The notes: generated by a model from the letters alone, not told the origin. DNA of 41,432 nt from an uncultured Burkholderiales bacterium (GCA_903828695.1 CAIKNE010000041.1:1-41432); one strand, 5' to 3'. Shown: positions 24,476 to 34,621, numbered from the stretch's first letter. Numbers and translations are program-made.

Positions 24476-25705
24476 TCAAGGCATTTTCATATTACAAGTT
24501 GTTGGAGTGCTAGAGACATAGGGCTCAAAGGTCTTAACGACTGCCAGAGTCATGCCAGTGCTCTCGGGACTGTAAGGGAACTTCTTATCTGTTTTCTGCC
24601 AAACAGAAATATAAAGAGGTTGTTGGAGCTGATGATCGTACTTTCTCATCTCAAGTGCACCGTTAACGCTATCAAAATGTAGGCCGTGGAGTTGAGCAGC
24701 AACTTTAACAGGATCAGTTGACTGTGCCTTATTCATTGCCAAGCTAAGCGCATTGAAAATATGAACAACCGCGGGAATGTACAGATCGTCATTGAACCTT
24801 TTTTTGTACTCAGCCATCAACGAATCCATCTTAGGCCCCATAGCATATGAGCCATTGGAGACTTGGTATATCTTGCCAGCTCCTGAAGTGCCAATGGCAG
24901 TCGGTGTTCCAGTGGTGTTCACATAGTAGGTGTAAAACTTACCTGTGTAACCACCTTCATTTGCTGCCTTGATGAGAAGTGCCAAATCGCTACCCCAATT
25001 ACCAGTAATGACAGTATCAGCACCTGAGGCTTTGATTTTTGCGATATAGGGGGTAAAGTCTCTGACCTTTGCTAAGGGGTGAAAATCCTCTCCTACTATT
25101 TGAATGTCTGGTCGTTTGACAGCCAGATTTTCTTTAGCATACTTTGCTACTTGATGACCATGGGAATAATCTTGGTTGAACAGGAATACTTTCTTAATGT
25201 CGCGTTGATCTTTCATAAAAGTAGTCAGCGCTTCAATTTTCATGGATGTATCAGCATCAAATCTAAAGTGCCAGTAACTGCACTTTGAATTGGTGTAATC
25301 AGGATCTACGGCTGCGTAATTTAAATATACAACTTCCTTACCCGGATTACGCTCATTGTTTTTATTAACTGCTTCTATGATTGCACCAGCAACTGCAGAG
25401 CCGTTACCTTGAACGACATAATGAATTCCCTGATCAACCGCAGATGTAACCGCGTTGATACTCTCTGCTGGACTGAGTTTATTGTCAATCCCAATAATTT
25501 CAAATTTAACACCAGCAGGATTGGATTTGTTGAATTCTTCTGCCAGAAATTTAAAGCTCTTCAGGCCGTTACTCCCCACAGGAGCCATAAGACCCGACAA
25601 GGGGTCAATCCAAGCGATCTTTACAGTCTCCCCCTTTTGGGCAAAGGCACTGGGATTGAGCATCAAGAAAGTTAATATGAGTAAAAAATATTTTAATTTA
25701 ATCAT
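24476..25705 (-). CDS. livK: branched-chain-type ABC transporter periplasmic receptor LivK
   Basis: A 409-residue receptor of the Leu/Ile/Val-binding (type I periplasmic) fold. The signal peptide is residues 1-22 (cleavage after AFA). The mature protein starts with V-K-I-A-W-I-D-P-L-S-G-L-M-A-P-V-G and keeps the V-V-Q-G-N-G-S-A-V ligand-loop region and V-I-T-G-N-W-G-S-D. Two cysteines (Cys143-region and near the C-terminus) are present. It is the receptor for livHMGF. It lies divergent from a beta-oxidation gene group, so the ligand may be a carboxylic or acyl compound rather than an amino acid; this is inference. Confidence 0.9.
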   Translation of the reverse strand: MIKLKYFLLILTFLMLNPSAFAQKGETVKIAWIDPLSGLMAPVGSNGLKSFKFLAEEFNKSNPAGVKFEIIGIDNKLSPAESINAVTSAVDQGIHYVVQGNGSAVAGAIIEAVNKNNERNPGKEVVYLNYAAVDPDYTNSKCSYWHFRFDADTSMKIEALTTFMKDQRDIKKVFLFNQDYSHGHQVAKYAKENLAVKRPDIQIVGEDFHPLAKVRDFTPYIAKIKASGADTVITGNWGSDLALLIKAANEGGYTGKFYTYYVNTTGTPTAIGTSGAGKIYQVSNGSYAMGPKMDSLMAEYKKRFNDDLYIPAVVHIFNALSLAMNKAQSTDPVKVAAQLHGLHFDSVNGALEMRKYDHQLQQPLYISVWQKTDKKFPYSPESTGMTLAVVKTFEPYVSSTPTTCNMKMP

Positions 25706-26136
25706 TGAATTCGACCCGTTTAAATTTAAAAAAAACTCTTAAGGGTCAAGCCTATTCTTTTTTATGTTGTTTGCGTTAGAGGGTTAGCCCTACCCACTCT
25801 CGTATTTTGAGCTCGAAGATTTCAATTGATATTACGAATTAATAGGGTTTATTCGAAGGTCTTGAGTACCGAATTAACGCTATATTGACAAGATCGTATT
25901 TGATTTTCTAACACCTTTTACGCCGGTGGGAATTGGGATTTTAAGATTCTTGCAATAAAAATGTAGGCCATTTTAATAATGAATTGGAATATTCACGCCA
26001 TGAACTCTAATTTCTTAAATTCACACTGAACGAAGTGCGAGAGCAGTTGGTGTCTTAGTTCATACTTAAGAAAAGCAATGCCAATTCCGATTTGTTCTAC
26101 CTTGGTTTTTAAAGTCTTCAAAAATAAGGATTATCT
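25706..26136. other. divergent intergenic region livK / fadB-like
   Basis: This 431-base AT-rich gap between the divergent livK and FadB-like genes must hold promoters for both. A TTGACA hexamer is at 25885-25890, but its 17-base-spaced partner (CTAACA) is poor. A ribosome binding site AAGGA at about 26126 serves the FadB-like gene. I see no gene in it. Confidence 0.5.
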
Positions 26137-28221
26137 ATGAGCTTGGTAACGTCTAGCTTGGTTCAACATGTCCAAGTCATTACATTACTTAACCCACCCG
26201 TAAACAGTTTGGGACTTCAACTTAGACGAGACTTGGTGCAGGCATTAAATTTGGCAATGGCAGATCCAACTGTGCAAGCAGTAATGCTGACTGGAAGTGA
26301 AAATGCCTTTAGCGCAGGGGCAGATATTAAAGAGTTCACCACCGCCTCAGCAAATTCAGATCCGAACCTACTGACAGTCATAGATCTAATCGAACACGCA
26401 CCCAAACTTGTGATTGCCGCTATTCAGGGAACCTGCATGGGAGGGGGATTTGAGTTGGCTCTAGGTTGTCACTACCGAGTTTGCTCGAGTAATGCTAACT
26501 TTGCCCTACCAGAGATTAAATTGGGACTGATACCAGGTGCTGGTGGTACACAAAAATTACCACGCCTGATCAATCTTGAGGAGGCGCTAAACATCATGTT
26601 AAAGGGAGAATCTTTTGGCAGCGCTGTGGCTCAAAAACTCGGCGTTGTTGATCAACTTATTGAAGGAGACTTTATTAACAATGCAGTTCTCTTTACGGAA
26701 AAACTAATCATCGATAAAAAACCACTTCAACGCATCAGAGATTCCAAAGTCAAATACCCTAACGCGCAGGCCTACTTAGATTTTGCAAAAACAACACTCA
26801 AGGCAATCTCCCCCAACTACCCTGCACCACTTGCATTGATTGAGAGTTTGAAGAGCGCTTGCATGGACCCATTCAGCGTCGGCATGCAAACCGAGAGGAA
26901 GTTATTCATCGAATTAATGAATACCTCTCAGTGCAGGGCTTTGCGTCACGCCTTTGTTGCACAACGCTCTTGTAACAAAATACCTGATATTCCACAAGAA
27001 ACTCCCACCCGTCATATCAACTTAGTTGGGATTATTGGTGCGGGAACTATGGGCGGGGGAATAGCCATGAATTTTCTGAATGCAGGTATCCCAGTCACTT
27101 TGCTTGATTCTAATGAAGATACATTAAAAAAGGGGATTTCGATTATTCGAAAAAATTACGAAAATAGTCAACAAAAGGGCAAGTTATCGCAGACCGATTT
27201 TGATGCCAGAATGGGTCTGCTAACACCAACCCTCAAGATGGACGACCTTGCGCAATGTGATTTAGTGATAGAAGCTGTTTTTGAGGAAATATCCGTTAAG
27301 GAACAGGTCTTCAAAGAATTAGATCGATTGATGAAACCAGGTGCTATTTTGGCGACGAACACATCAACACTTGACGTAGATCGGATTGCCTCTTTTACTA
27401 CTAGACCCAGTAGTGTGATTGGTTGCCATTTCTTCAGTCCTGCTAATGTAATGAAGTTACTGGAAGTTGTACGAGCCAAGGAGACGGCTAAAGACGTTAT
27501 TGCGACTATCATGAAGTTATCAAAAACCATCAAGAAAACCGCTGTTGTCTCAGGCGTGTGTGATGGATTTATTGGTAACCGTATGCTGGAGCACTACATC
27601 CGAATGGCGGTTATTCTGGTTGAACAAGGGGCTACGCCCACCCAGGTCGATAAAGCTTTGGAGAATTGGGGCATGATCATGGGCCCTTTTAGGATGAGCG
27701 ACTTGGCGGGCAACGATATCGGTTGGGCCATCCGAAAAAGACGCTATATAGAAAAGCCTCAGGTCATTTACTCCAGGCTTGCAGATGCGATCTGTGAAGC
27801 TGGGCGCTTTGGACAAAAAGTCGGGCAAGGCTGGTATAAATATGAACCCAACAACCGCAAGCCACTGGCTGATCCAGCCGTTACCCAAATTATTGAGGGA
27901 TTTCGTAGTAAAAACAATATCAAAATACGGGCATTCACGGACGCTGAGATTATTGAACGCACTATCTACGCACTGATTAACGAGGGTGCTCGACTCCTTG
28001 AGGAAGGTATTGCCTTGCGGGGGAGTGATATTGATGTGGTCTACCTAACCGGTTACGGATTCCCAGCCTTTAGAGGGGGACCCATGAAATACGCAGATGA
28101 GATAGGCTTGGTTAAGGTTTGTGCTGCGATGAACCGAATCTTTGAAGAGTCTAACGATCCTTTTTGGCAGCCTGCATCACTCTTAACAAACTGTATCAAC
28201 CAGGGCACAGCCCTAAGCTGA
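26137..28221 (+). CDS. bifunctional enoyl-CoA hydratase / 3-hydroxyacyl-CoA dehydrogenase (FadB/FadJ-like)
   Basis: A 694-residue two-domain protein. Residues about 1-190 are an enoyl-CoA hydratase (crotonase) domain with F-S-A-G-A-D-I-K-E-F, G-G-G-F-E-L-A-L-G-C and catalytic Glu in A-L-P-E-I-K-L-G-L-I-P-G-A-G-G-T. From about 295 it is an NAD-binding hydroxyacyl-CoA dehydrogenase with G-A-G-T-M-G-G-G-I, then H-F-F-S-P-A-N-V-M-K-L-L-E-V-V, and a C-terminal helical domain near G-F-P-A-F-R-G-G-P. It does the hydration and oxidation steps of beta-oxidation. The length and domain order fit the peroxisomal-type (EHHADH-like) bacterial enzymes. It starts a group with a thiolase 59 bases downstream and an acyl-CoA ligase. 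Confidence 0.92.
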   Translation: MSLVTSSLVQHVQVITLLNPPVNSLGLQLRRDLVQALNLAMADPTVQAVMLTGSENAFSAGADIKEFTTASANSDPNLLTVIDLIEHAPKLVIAAIQGTCMGGGFELALGCHYRVCSSNANFALPEIKLGLIPGAGGTQKLPRLINLEEALNIMLKGESFGSAVAQKLGVVDQLIEGDFINNAVLFTEKLIIDKKPLQRIRDSKVKYPNAQAYLDFAKTTLKAISPNYPAPLALIESLKSACMDPFSVGMQTERKLFIELMNTSQCRALRHAFVAQRSCNKIPDIPQETPTRHINLVGIIGAGTMGGGIAMNFLNAGIPVTLLDSNEDTLKKGISIIRKNYENSQQKGKLSQTDFDARMGLLTPTLKMDDLAQCDLVIEAVFEEISVKEQVFKELDRLMKPGAILATNTSTLDVDRIASFTTRPSSVIGCHFFSPANVMKLLEVVRAKETAKDVIATIMKLSKTIKKTAVVSGVCDGFIGNRMLEHYIRMAVILVEQGATPTQVDKALENWGMIMGPFRMSDLAGNDIGWAIRKRRYIEKPQVIYSRLADAICEAGRFGQKVGQGWYKYEPNNRKPLADPAVTQIIEGFRSKNNIKIRAFTDAEIIERTIYALINEGARLLEEGIALRGSDIDVVYLTGYGFPAFRGGPMKYADEIGLVKVCAAMNRIFEESNDPFWQPASLLTNCINQGTALS

Positions 28222-28280
28222 TCTCTTTAAAACTCCAGCCAATAACTTCAAACCTGTGAATATCAAATTAGGAGAACTCC

Positions 28281-29459
28281 TTGAACCGTGCCGTAATCCT
28301 CTCTACAGCTCGAACCGGATTAGCAAAATCTTGGAAAGGAGCGTTCAATATGACCCACGGAGCTACGCTTGGCGCGCACAGCGTCAGCGCTGCTGTCGAA
28401 CGAGCAAAGATCGACCCCAGTGAAGTGGAGGATGTGCTGATTGGGTGCGCAACGCCAGAGGGAGCAACAGGTGCAAATATTGCCAGACAAATTGCACTCA
28501 AAGCGGGTCTGCCTGTGAGCGTAGCAGGAGTCACCATTAACCGCTTTTGCTCCTCTGGACTACAAGCTATAGCAATGGCTGCACACCACGTTATGGTTGA
28601 GTCCGCACCAGTTGTTGTCGCGGGTGGAGTAGAGTCGATCTCTTGTGTTCAACAGCAGATGAATTTACACATGCTGCGTGATCCTGCACTAGCAGCCCAA
28701 AAGCCTGAGATTTACTGGAACATGCTTCAAACTGCAGAGCAAGTCTCAAAGCGTTACAACATCAGTAAGGACAGGCAAGACCAATACGGTGTGAGGAGTC
28801 AACAAAGAGCAGCCAAAGCACAGGCTGAGGGTCTCTTTGATCAAGAAATTGTCCCTATGCAAGTGACGATGGGGGTGGCTGACCCAAAAACTCAGCAGAT
28901 CATGACTCGAGAGGTCACTATAAATAGCGACGAGGGGATAAGAGCGGATACGACGATGGAAGCGGTTTCGAAAATTCGCTCAGCGCTGCCCGGTGGAGTC
29001 ATTACTGCAGGAAATGCAAGTCAATTTTCGGATGGATCTAGCGCGGTTGTAGTAGCCGATGAGAAGTTTGCTGAAAGGCGTGGTTTACAACCATTGGGTA
29101 TTTTTAAAGGATTCGCAGTCGCAGGGTGTGAACCCGATGAAATGGGAATTGGTCCCGTATTTGCTGTTCCCAGACTATTGGAGCGAAACGGGCTTAAGGT
29201 GAGCGATATTGGGCTTTGGGAGCTTAACGAGGCATTTGCTGTGCAGGTGCTTTATTGCCAAGAAAAGCTCGGTATCGACGACTCAATTTTGAATGTAAAC
29301 GGAGGAGCCATTGCAGTAGGACATCCTTACGGTGTATCAGGTGCACGATTGGTAGGACACGCTCTCATCGAGGGAAAAAGAAGAGGGGTAAAACACGTAG
29401 TCGTCACTATGTGCATTGGAGGCGGGCAAGGAGCCGCTGGACTGTTTGAAGTCTGTTGA
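28281..29459 (+). CDS. acetyl-CoA acyltransferase (3-ketoacyl-CoA thiolase)
   Basis: A 392-residue thiolase with all three catalytic residues: Cys90 in N-R-F-C-S-S-G, His348 in G-H-P-Y-G-V-S-G and Cys378 in M-C-I-G-G-G-Q-G. It cleaves 3-ketoacyl-CoA to acetyl-CoA and a shorter acyl-CoA. The start codon is TTG at 28281, chosen because a strong AGGAG ribosome binding site ends 6 bases before it. It lies after the FadB-like gene and before the acyl-CoA ligase in one likely transcript. Confidence 0.92.
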   Translation: MNRAVILSTARTGLAKSWKGAFNMTHGATLGAHSVSAAVERAKIDPSEVEDVLIGCATPEGATGANIARQIALKAGLPVSVAGVTINRFCSSGLQAIAMAAHHVMVESAPVVVAGGVESISCVQQQMNLHMLRDPALAAQKPEIYWNMLQTAEQVSKRYNISKDRQDQYGVRSQQRAAKAQAEGLFDQEIVPMQVTMGVADPKTQQIMTREVTINSDEGIRADTTMEAVSKIRSALPGGVITAGNASQFSDGSSAVVVADEKFAERRGLQPLGIFKGFAVAGCEPDEMGIGPVFAVPRLLERNGLKVSDIGLWELNEAFAVQVLYCQEKLGIDDSILNVNGGAIAVGHPYGVSGARLVGHALIEGKRRGVKHVVVTMCIGGGQGAAGLFEVC

Positions 29460-29513
29460 AAGCGGATTGAAAATATGCATTATCTGCATGACTAAATAGA
29501 GGCTTACAAAGTT

Positions 29514-31205
29514 ATGTCCGATCTTCATTTTTCCTTTTGGCCCAAAAATCACCCAAAAGAACTGGAAATTCCCCAAACCTCGATTTGGCAAAATATCCTC
29601 GTAACTGCCGAACGGGTCCCTGATAAAACCTTTATCCTTTACTACGATACTCCAATCACCTTTGGCGAGTTTAAGAACGAGTGCGAGGATTTAGCAGGCT
29701 ACTTACATCAAGATTGCAGCATAAAGAAAGGAGACCGTGTACTTCTATTTATGCAAAACTGTCCCCAGTTTCTAATTTCATACTACGCAGTACTAAGAAT
29801 TAACGCAGTGGTTGTGCCTATCAACCCGATGAATCTGACACTAGAGCTCGAACACTACATCAAGGACTGCGGATCCAATACCATTGTGGTTTCTCAAGAA
29901 CTTTTACCTCAAGTCCTACCTATTCTTTCGCAAAAACCCAGACTGCTCAAACACGTCATTGTGAGCTGCTACCAGGACTACCTACTCCGCCCAACAGACC
30001 TACGCCTGCCTGAATTTTTGAAGACCCCAAAAATTAATTTGATAAATGAGCGATCCAGCAATCCAGGTCTTGTGCTTTGGCAAGATGCACTAAAGTCACG
30101 CATCACTCCCCCACCGCACAACTGGACACCGGATGATCTTTGTGTAATGCCCTACACCTCAGGCACCACCGGTAAGCCCAAAGGCTGCATGCACACACAT
30201 CAAACAGTAATGTCCACCATCCTTGCAAGTGAGCATTGGTTCAATGCGAAAAGCGAGGATATACGCTTGGCAGTACTCCCTCAGTTTCACGTAACGGGTA
30301 TGCAAAGTGGAATGAACTGCCCCGTATTTGCGGGCTCCACCATCGTACTTTTATCAAGGTGGGACCGTGAGTTAGCAGCGCAGTGCATCCAGCGCTACAA
30401 AGTCACCTCCTTTAGTTGCATACCTACGATGGTGGTTGATTTCCTTGCCAATCCAAATCTAGCCCAGTACGACCTGAGCTCTTTGGTGAGGATGAACGGG
30501 GGTGGAACTGCTATGCCCCAAGCCATTGCGCAAAAACTATTGGAGATGGGTTTAACTTTTATTGAGGGTTACGGCTTGTCGGAGACGATAGCACCCAGTC
30601 ATATCAATCCGCCCCACCGCGCTAAAAAACAGTGCTTAGGAATTCCTATTTATGGGGTTGATTCTTTTATTGTTGATCCAATAACCCTAGAGCGTGTACC
30701 CCACGGCGAGTCGGGAGAGATTGTGATTAGCGGTCCACAGGTATTCAAGGGCTACTGGAACAGGCCACTTGACACTGAAGCGGCCTTGATTAACATCAAC
30801 GGAAAAATCTATCTCAGAACTGGAGATTTGGCACGGGAGGACGAAGACGGGTATTTTTTCATGGTTGACCGTTTGAAGCGGATGATAAATGCTTCAGGCT
30901 ATAAGGTGTGGCCAGCAGAAGTGGAGTTAATGTTATACCGCCATCCGTCTATTCAAGAAGCATGTGTAATTTCAACCAAGGATGCCTACAGAGGAGAAAC
31001 GGTCAAGGCACTTATCGTACTCAAAGCTGAGGCTAAGGGAAGGACTAAGGAGGAAGAAATCATTCATTGGTGCCAACAAGAGATGGCAGCTTATAAGGCA
31101 CCCAAATTGATTGAATTTGTCGACAATCTACCCAAATCAGGTTCAGGTAAGATTTTATGGCGCCAATTACAAGATGTCGAGATCAGTAAGAACCTCCCTA
31201 GCTAA
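29514..31205 (+). CDS. AMP-forming acyl-CoA synthetase
   Basis: A 563-residue ANL-superfamily ligase. The AMP-binding P-loop Y-T-S-G-T-T-G-K-P-K-G, the E-G-Y-G-L-S-E-T segment, the hinge Y-L-R-T-G-D-L and D-R-L-K-R-M-I-N-A-S-G-Y-K-V-W-P, and the C-terminal catalytic lysine in P-K-S-G-S-G-K-I-L are all present. It activates a fatty or other carboxylic acid to its acyl-CoA with ATP. With the FadB-like protein and the thiolase this supplies a full beta-oxidation core except for the acyl-CoA dehydrogenase, which is not in the window. Chain length preference cannot be judged. Confidence 0.9.
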   Translation: MSDLHFSFWPKNHPKELEIPQTSIWQNILVTAERVPDKTFILYYDTPITFGEFKNECEDLAGYLHQDCSIKKGDRVLLFMQNCPQFLISYYAVLRINAVVVPINPMNLTLELEHYIKDCGSNTIVVSQELLPQVLPILSQKPRLLKHVIVSCYQDYLLRPTDLRLPEFLKTPKINLINERSSNPGLVLWQDALKSRITPPPHNWTPDDLCVMPYTSGTTGKPKGCMHTHQTVMSTILASEHWFNAKSEDIRLAVLPQFHVTGMQSGMNCPVFAGSTIVLLSRWDRELAAQCIQRYKVTSFSCIPTMVVDFLANPNLAQYDLSSLVRMNGGGTAMPQAIAQKLLEMGLTFIEGYGLSETIAPSHINPPHRAKKQCLGIPIYGVDSFIVDPITLERVPHGESGEIVISGPQVFKGYWNRPLDTEAALININGKIYLRTGDLAREDEDGYFFMVDRLKRMINASGYKVWPAEVELMLYRHPSIQEACVISTKDAYRGETVKALIVLKAEAKGRTKEEEIIHWCQQEMAAYKAPKLIEFVDNLPKSGSGKILWRQLQDVEISKNLPS

Positions 31206-31263
31206 GCAATGATTTGATCAGCTTACTAGAGTTTCTTTTAAATTGGTTTTAAATTTCTTTACT

Positions 31264-32025
31264 ATGAACTCATTACAATCTTTTCACACAGACGAACAAA
31301 AATACCGACTTGAGTTAGCAGCCTGTTACCGTATTTTTGCACTCATGGGTTGGACTGAAATGATCTATAACCATATCACCCTTAGACTTCCCCCCTCGGT
31401 CTGCGGTGATGAGTCGCACTTCCTAATCAATCCCTTTGGACTGCATTACAGCGAGATCACAGCGAGTAATTTAGTCAAAATCGACTTAGATGGTAATATT
31501 TTAGATAACTCCACATACCCCATCAATCCGGCGGGCCTGGTACTTCACAGCGCTATGCACGCGAATATAAGCGGTGCGCACTGTATCATGCACACCCATA
31601 CTACAGCAGGAGTCGCGGTTGCGTGTATGAAAGATGGACTAGATCAAAGCAACTTTTACAGCGCACAACTTCATAACCTTGTCGCTTATCATGACTTTGA
31701 GGGAATAACGATAGATCCCCAGGAGGCACCTAGACTCCTTAAGAGTATTGGGACACGACCAGCAGTCATACTTAGGAATCATGGTTTGCTAGCATGGGGA
31801 GAAACACTTCCCCTCACCTTCTCTGTCCTGTGGACTTTACAAAGAGCCTGTGAAATACAAGTCGCGACTTCAAGTATGGGTCCAACACTCAAAGTAAGCG
31901 ACGCTGTTGCAGCTAAGGCGACAAAAGATTCATTTCAATTTGACTCATCAAAGGGCGCCGGTCAAGACCTTTTTGATAGTCTCGTGCGCCGTGTGGACAA
32001 ACTAGATAGCAGCTATCGCTCTTAA
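31264..32025 (+). CDS. class II aldolase/adducin family protein
   Basis: A 253-residue zinc-dependent class II aldolase/adducin-fold protein. The start ATG at 31264 is preferred over a TTG at 31243 because family members begin near this point. Metal-binding histidines are in M-H-T-H-T, with a later His in R-N-H-G-L-L-A-W-G. The N-H-I-T-L-R-L and I-N-P-F-G-L-H segments are also typical. Family enzymes are sugar-phosphate aldolases, epimerases or decarboxylases. This gene follows the acyl-CoA ligase by about 60 bases and may be in the same transcript, but the substrate is unknown. Confidence 0.8.
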   Translation: MNSLQSFHTDEQKYRLELAACYRIFALMGWTEMIYNHITLRLPPSVCGDESHFLINPFGLHYSEITASNLVKIDLDGNILDNSTYPINPAGLVLHSAMHANISGAHCIMHTHTTAGVAVACMKDGLDQSNFYSAQLHNLVAYHDFEGITIDPQEAPRLLKSIGTRPAVILRNHGLLAWGETLPLTFSVLWTLQRACEIQVATSSMGPTLKVSDAVAAKATKDSFQFDSSKGAGQDLFDSLVRRVDKLDSSYRS

Positions 32026-32074
32026 CGATGTGCGGTAGTGTTTAAGGCTGGCGGGTTAGGGAATTATTCCTAAA

Positions 32075-32119
32075 CCTTAACCGACCTTAACCAACTTTAA
32101 CCAACTTTAACCGACTTTA
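32075..32119. repeat. short tandem repeat, decamer (C/T)TTAACC(G/A)A
   Basis: Four and a half copies of a 10-base unit (CCTTAACCGA, CCTTAACCAA, CTTTAACCAA, CTTTAACCGA, then CTTTA) occupy the junction between the convergent aldolase and Bug-receptor genes. Just before it, GGTTAGGGAA and TTCCTAAACC around 32055-32078 can form an imperfect hairpin that might end the aldolase transcript. Confidence 0.75.
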
Positions 32120-32127
32120 TATGAAAC

Positions 32128-33159
32128 TTAATCTGCGCTAAATCCAACTTGCTTTACGATTGGCTCCCATTTTAGGGTATCGCGTTTGAGGACATCTACA
32201 AACTCTTGAGGGGAAGACGACAAAGCCTCTAACCCAAATGTATTTAAACCATCGATCACATCCTTAGAGGTAAGAGCAATCCTTAGCGCAGCATTTAAAC
32301 GAGCAACCACATCGGGTGGCGCCTTTGGAGGCAAAAAGATTCCAAAGTATTCGTTATAAACCATATCCTTGTAGCCCAGATCATTGAATGTGGGGACCTC
32401 TGGAGCAAAACGACTTCTTTTAGCACCCGAGACCACTAACATTCTTACTTTGCCTGTAGATACGTGCTGAATGACGTCTCCAATAGGAGCCGACACTGCA
32501 GCCAGATTTCCCCCTAATAAATCAAGCATAGCCGGCTGTGAGCCCCTGTAGGCAACGTGTTGATAATTGATCCCCGCCAAGCGACCTACGAGCATCCCTA
32601 CGAAGTGAGGTGTTGACCCAGCAGCTGGGGAACCAAAATTAGCCAACTGCGGGTTGGCTTTACTCCAACTTAAATAATCCTGTAAGGTTTTAACACTGAG
32701 TGGCACCATAGGGCCGACGGCAAAAACCAGGTCAAACACACATGCCAACGAGACAGGCGTTACGTCAGCAACTGGATCATAGGGAAGTTTTTTGTAGATA
32801 TGAGGATAAATTGTGAACATAGAACTCGGTGACTGAAGCACTACAGTTCCATCTAGGGGCTGGGATTTAATGTACTGAATTGCAATTTGCCCCCCCGCGC
32901 CCGTGCGGTTATCGACTACAGCAGATTTTGCATAATCGGGGGCCATTTTGCTTGCCAACCTGCGACACAAGGTGTCCGAGGTACCTCCTGCAGAAAATCC
33001 AGTAACTATCCTAAGATTATCTAGAGAAGTGCTTTGAGCCAACAACGACTGTTCAAGTAAAGATGAAACAGCAAGTCCTACACCGCTTTGGATCATTGAG
33101 CGACGGGAAATGAACGAAGAGGAATCATTGAATGGAGATAAGGGGTGAAGCTCTGACAT
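32128..33159 (-). CDS. Bug-type (TctC) tripartite tricarboxylate-type receptor, orphan
   Basis: A 343-residue periplasmic solute receptor of the Bug/TctC family. The start ATG at 33159 is chosen because GGGAG lies just before it; a TTG at 33171 would overlap that site. A twin-arginine-like signal (S-R-R-S-M-I-Q-S-G) opens the protein. The mature part has I-V-T-G-F-S-A-G-G-T-S-D, D-N-R-T-G-A-G-G-Q-I-A and Q-Y-I-K-S-Q-P-L-D-G-T, the family's ligand-binding loops. No TctA or TctB membrane genes are nearby. Such orphan receptors are common in Burkholderiales. The ligand is an unknown carboxylate. Confidence 0.88.
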   Translation of the reverse strand: MSELHPLSPFNDSSSFISRRSMIQSGVGLAVSSLLEQSLLAQSTSLDNLRIVTGFSAGGTSDTLCRRLASKMAPDYAKSAVVDNRTGAGGQIAIQYIKSQPLDGTVVLQSPSSMFTIYPHIYKKLPYDPVADVTPVSLACVFDLVFAVGPMVPLSVKTLQDYLSWSKANPQLANFGSPAAGSTPHFVGMLVGRLAGINYQHVAYRGSQPAMLDLLGGNLAAVSAPIGDVIQHVSTGKVRMLVVSGAKRSRFAPEVPTFNDLGYKDMVYNEYFGIFLPPKAPPDVVARLNAALRIALTSKDVIDGLNTFGLEALSSSPQEFVDVLKRDTLKWEPIVKQVGFSAD

Positions 33160-33462
33160 TATTTCTCCCAAAAAAACTGGATACAGTGTTAATCTTGTAA
33201 TTGAAGCTAAAAAACATCTTCCACACCTAAAATTATGCCTTTATGTTATGGAAAAAGCTGGTGGAAAAATAAGGAAAAACTAGTGAGTAACCCTTGAAAA
33301 CAGGTGGGTTTCAATAACTCAAGTTAATTCTCGAAGAACACACTCATATCGAATAAAGAATTAAATAAAGTTCTCAAGAAACTAAAAATAGATCATTTAG
33401 GCAAAAAGTAGCGTCAGGTTATCCAATAAAATGAGTGCGTAAAATAAATAATAAATTTATAG

Positions 33463-34545
33463 ATGAATAGTATGTTTCAAAAAATTAAAATGCGTTTAGC
33501 ATCTGAATATAAGTATCTTACTGCTGTGAACTCAAGCGACAGACCCTGGGAAATGCCAGTAGCAGCATCGTTGTCCATGGGATTACCTTTATTGATCAGT
33601 GTGCATTTTGATCATTTGAACTACGGCCTTGCAAGCTGCCTCGGTGGGATGATATTTCTCTATCTGCCAAGTACACCCATGTATCACAGGATGACCACGC
33701 TCATGACGTGCTCATTTGGGATGATTACATGCTATAGCCTTGGAATTTTGTGCCAATTCAATCCGCAACTAATGGTGCTCTCTCTAAGTATCATAGCAAT
33801 GGTTGTAAGTATGGCCTGCCGCTTCTTCATGCTCCCTCCCCCGGGTAGTTTATTTTTCATCATGGCAGCCTCTATTGGAATGTACACCTCAGTCGATGTT
33901 CTCCAAGTGCCCTTTGTGATTGGTCTAATGACCCTGGGCTGCGTACTAGCGCTGGCAGTAGCTTTTGTGTACAGTCTCTATATTTTAAGAATAAGACCTG
34001 CCAGTCCAATTCCTACAATTCAAAAACCAAACTTTGATTTTGTTATATTTGATTCAGTGATCATTGGATTTACAGTTGGTATATCGCTATTACTCGCCAT
34101 CACACTAGAACTGCCCAGACCTTACTGGGTACCTATTAGTTGTCTTGCAGTACTCCAAGGCGTAACCGTGCGCGCTGGATGGAATAGTCAACTTCAAAGG
34201 ATTTTGGGGTCATGCTTGGGTTTATTTTTTTCCTGGTTTTTACTTACTCTCTCGCTTGGCCAGTTATCAATCTGTTTTGTCATGATGGGCTTGAGTTTCA
34301 TCATTGAGACATTAGCAGTAAGGCATTTCGGACTAGCCGTTGTATTTCTTACCCCTTTGACCATTTTCTTAGCTGAAGCAACCAGATTTGGTCTTGATGA
34401 CCCATTTGTTGTGATTCGCTCGCGAGTTACAGATACATTACTGGGATCAATGATTGGCGTTGTGTGCGGTCTTTGCTTACACAGCGAAAAATTTAGAACA
34501 GTTGTTGGCCATCAGATGCGAAAATTAGTACCCGGTCGCTTTTAA
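33463..34545 (+). CDS. FUSC-like inner-membrane protein
   Basis: A 360-residue membrane protein with about ten to eleven hydrophobic segments in two groups (roughly residues 28-175 and 190-345) joined by a short loop at P-A-S-P-I-P-T. The second group has P-R-P-Y-W-V-P-I-S-C and T-V-R-A-G-W-N-S-Q-L-Q-R-I-L-G-S, the pattern seen in FUSC/aromatic-acid-exporter-type membrane domains. The cytoplasmic domain of the full-length YccS/AaeB proteins is missing, so it is the short form. A role in export of aromatic or other acids is possible but is not shown. It is convergent with the ion-channel genes. Confidence 0.68.
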   Translation: MNSMFQKIKMRLASEYKYLTAVNSSDRPWEMPVAASLSMGLPLLISVHFDHLNYGLASCLGGMIFLYLPSTPMYHRMTTLMTCSFGMITCYSLGILCQFNPQLMVLSLSIIAMVVSMACRFFMLPPPGSLFFIMAASIGMYTSVDVLQVPFVIGLMTLGCVLALAVAFVYSLYILRIRPASPIPTIQKPNFDFVIFDSVIIGFTVGISLLLAITLELPRPYWVPISCLAVLQGVTVRAGWNSQLQRILGSCLGLFFSWFLLTLSLGQLSICFVMMGLSFIIETLAVRHFGLAVVFLTPLTIFLAEATRFGLDDPFVVIRSRVTDTLLGSMIGVVCGLCLHSEKFRTVVGHQMRKLVPGRF

Positions 34546-34621
34546 ACCGACTGTATTAAATGAATATTCAGAAAGAACCTAGCTTTCTCGACAAGCGTTA
34601 GAAACTAACTAACAAAAATCA

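Noticed and set aside
27168-27533. Antisense frame of 121 codons within the FadB-like gene
   Set aside because: Shadow of the conserved dehydrogenase domain.
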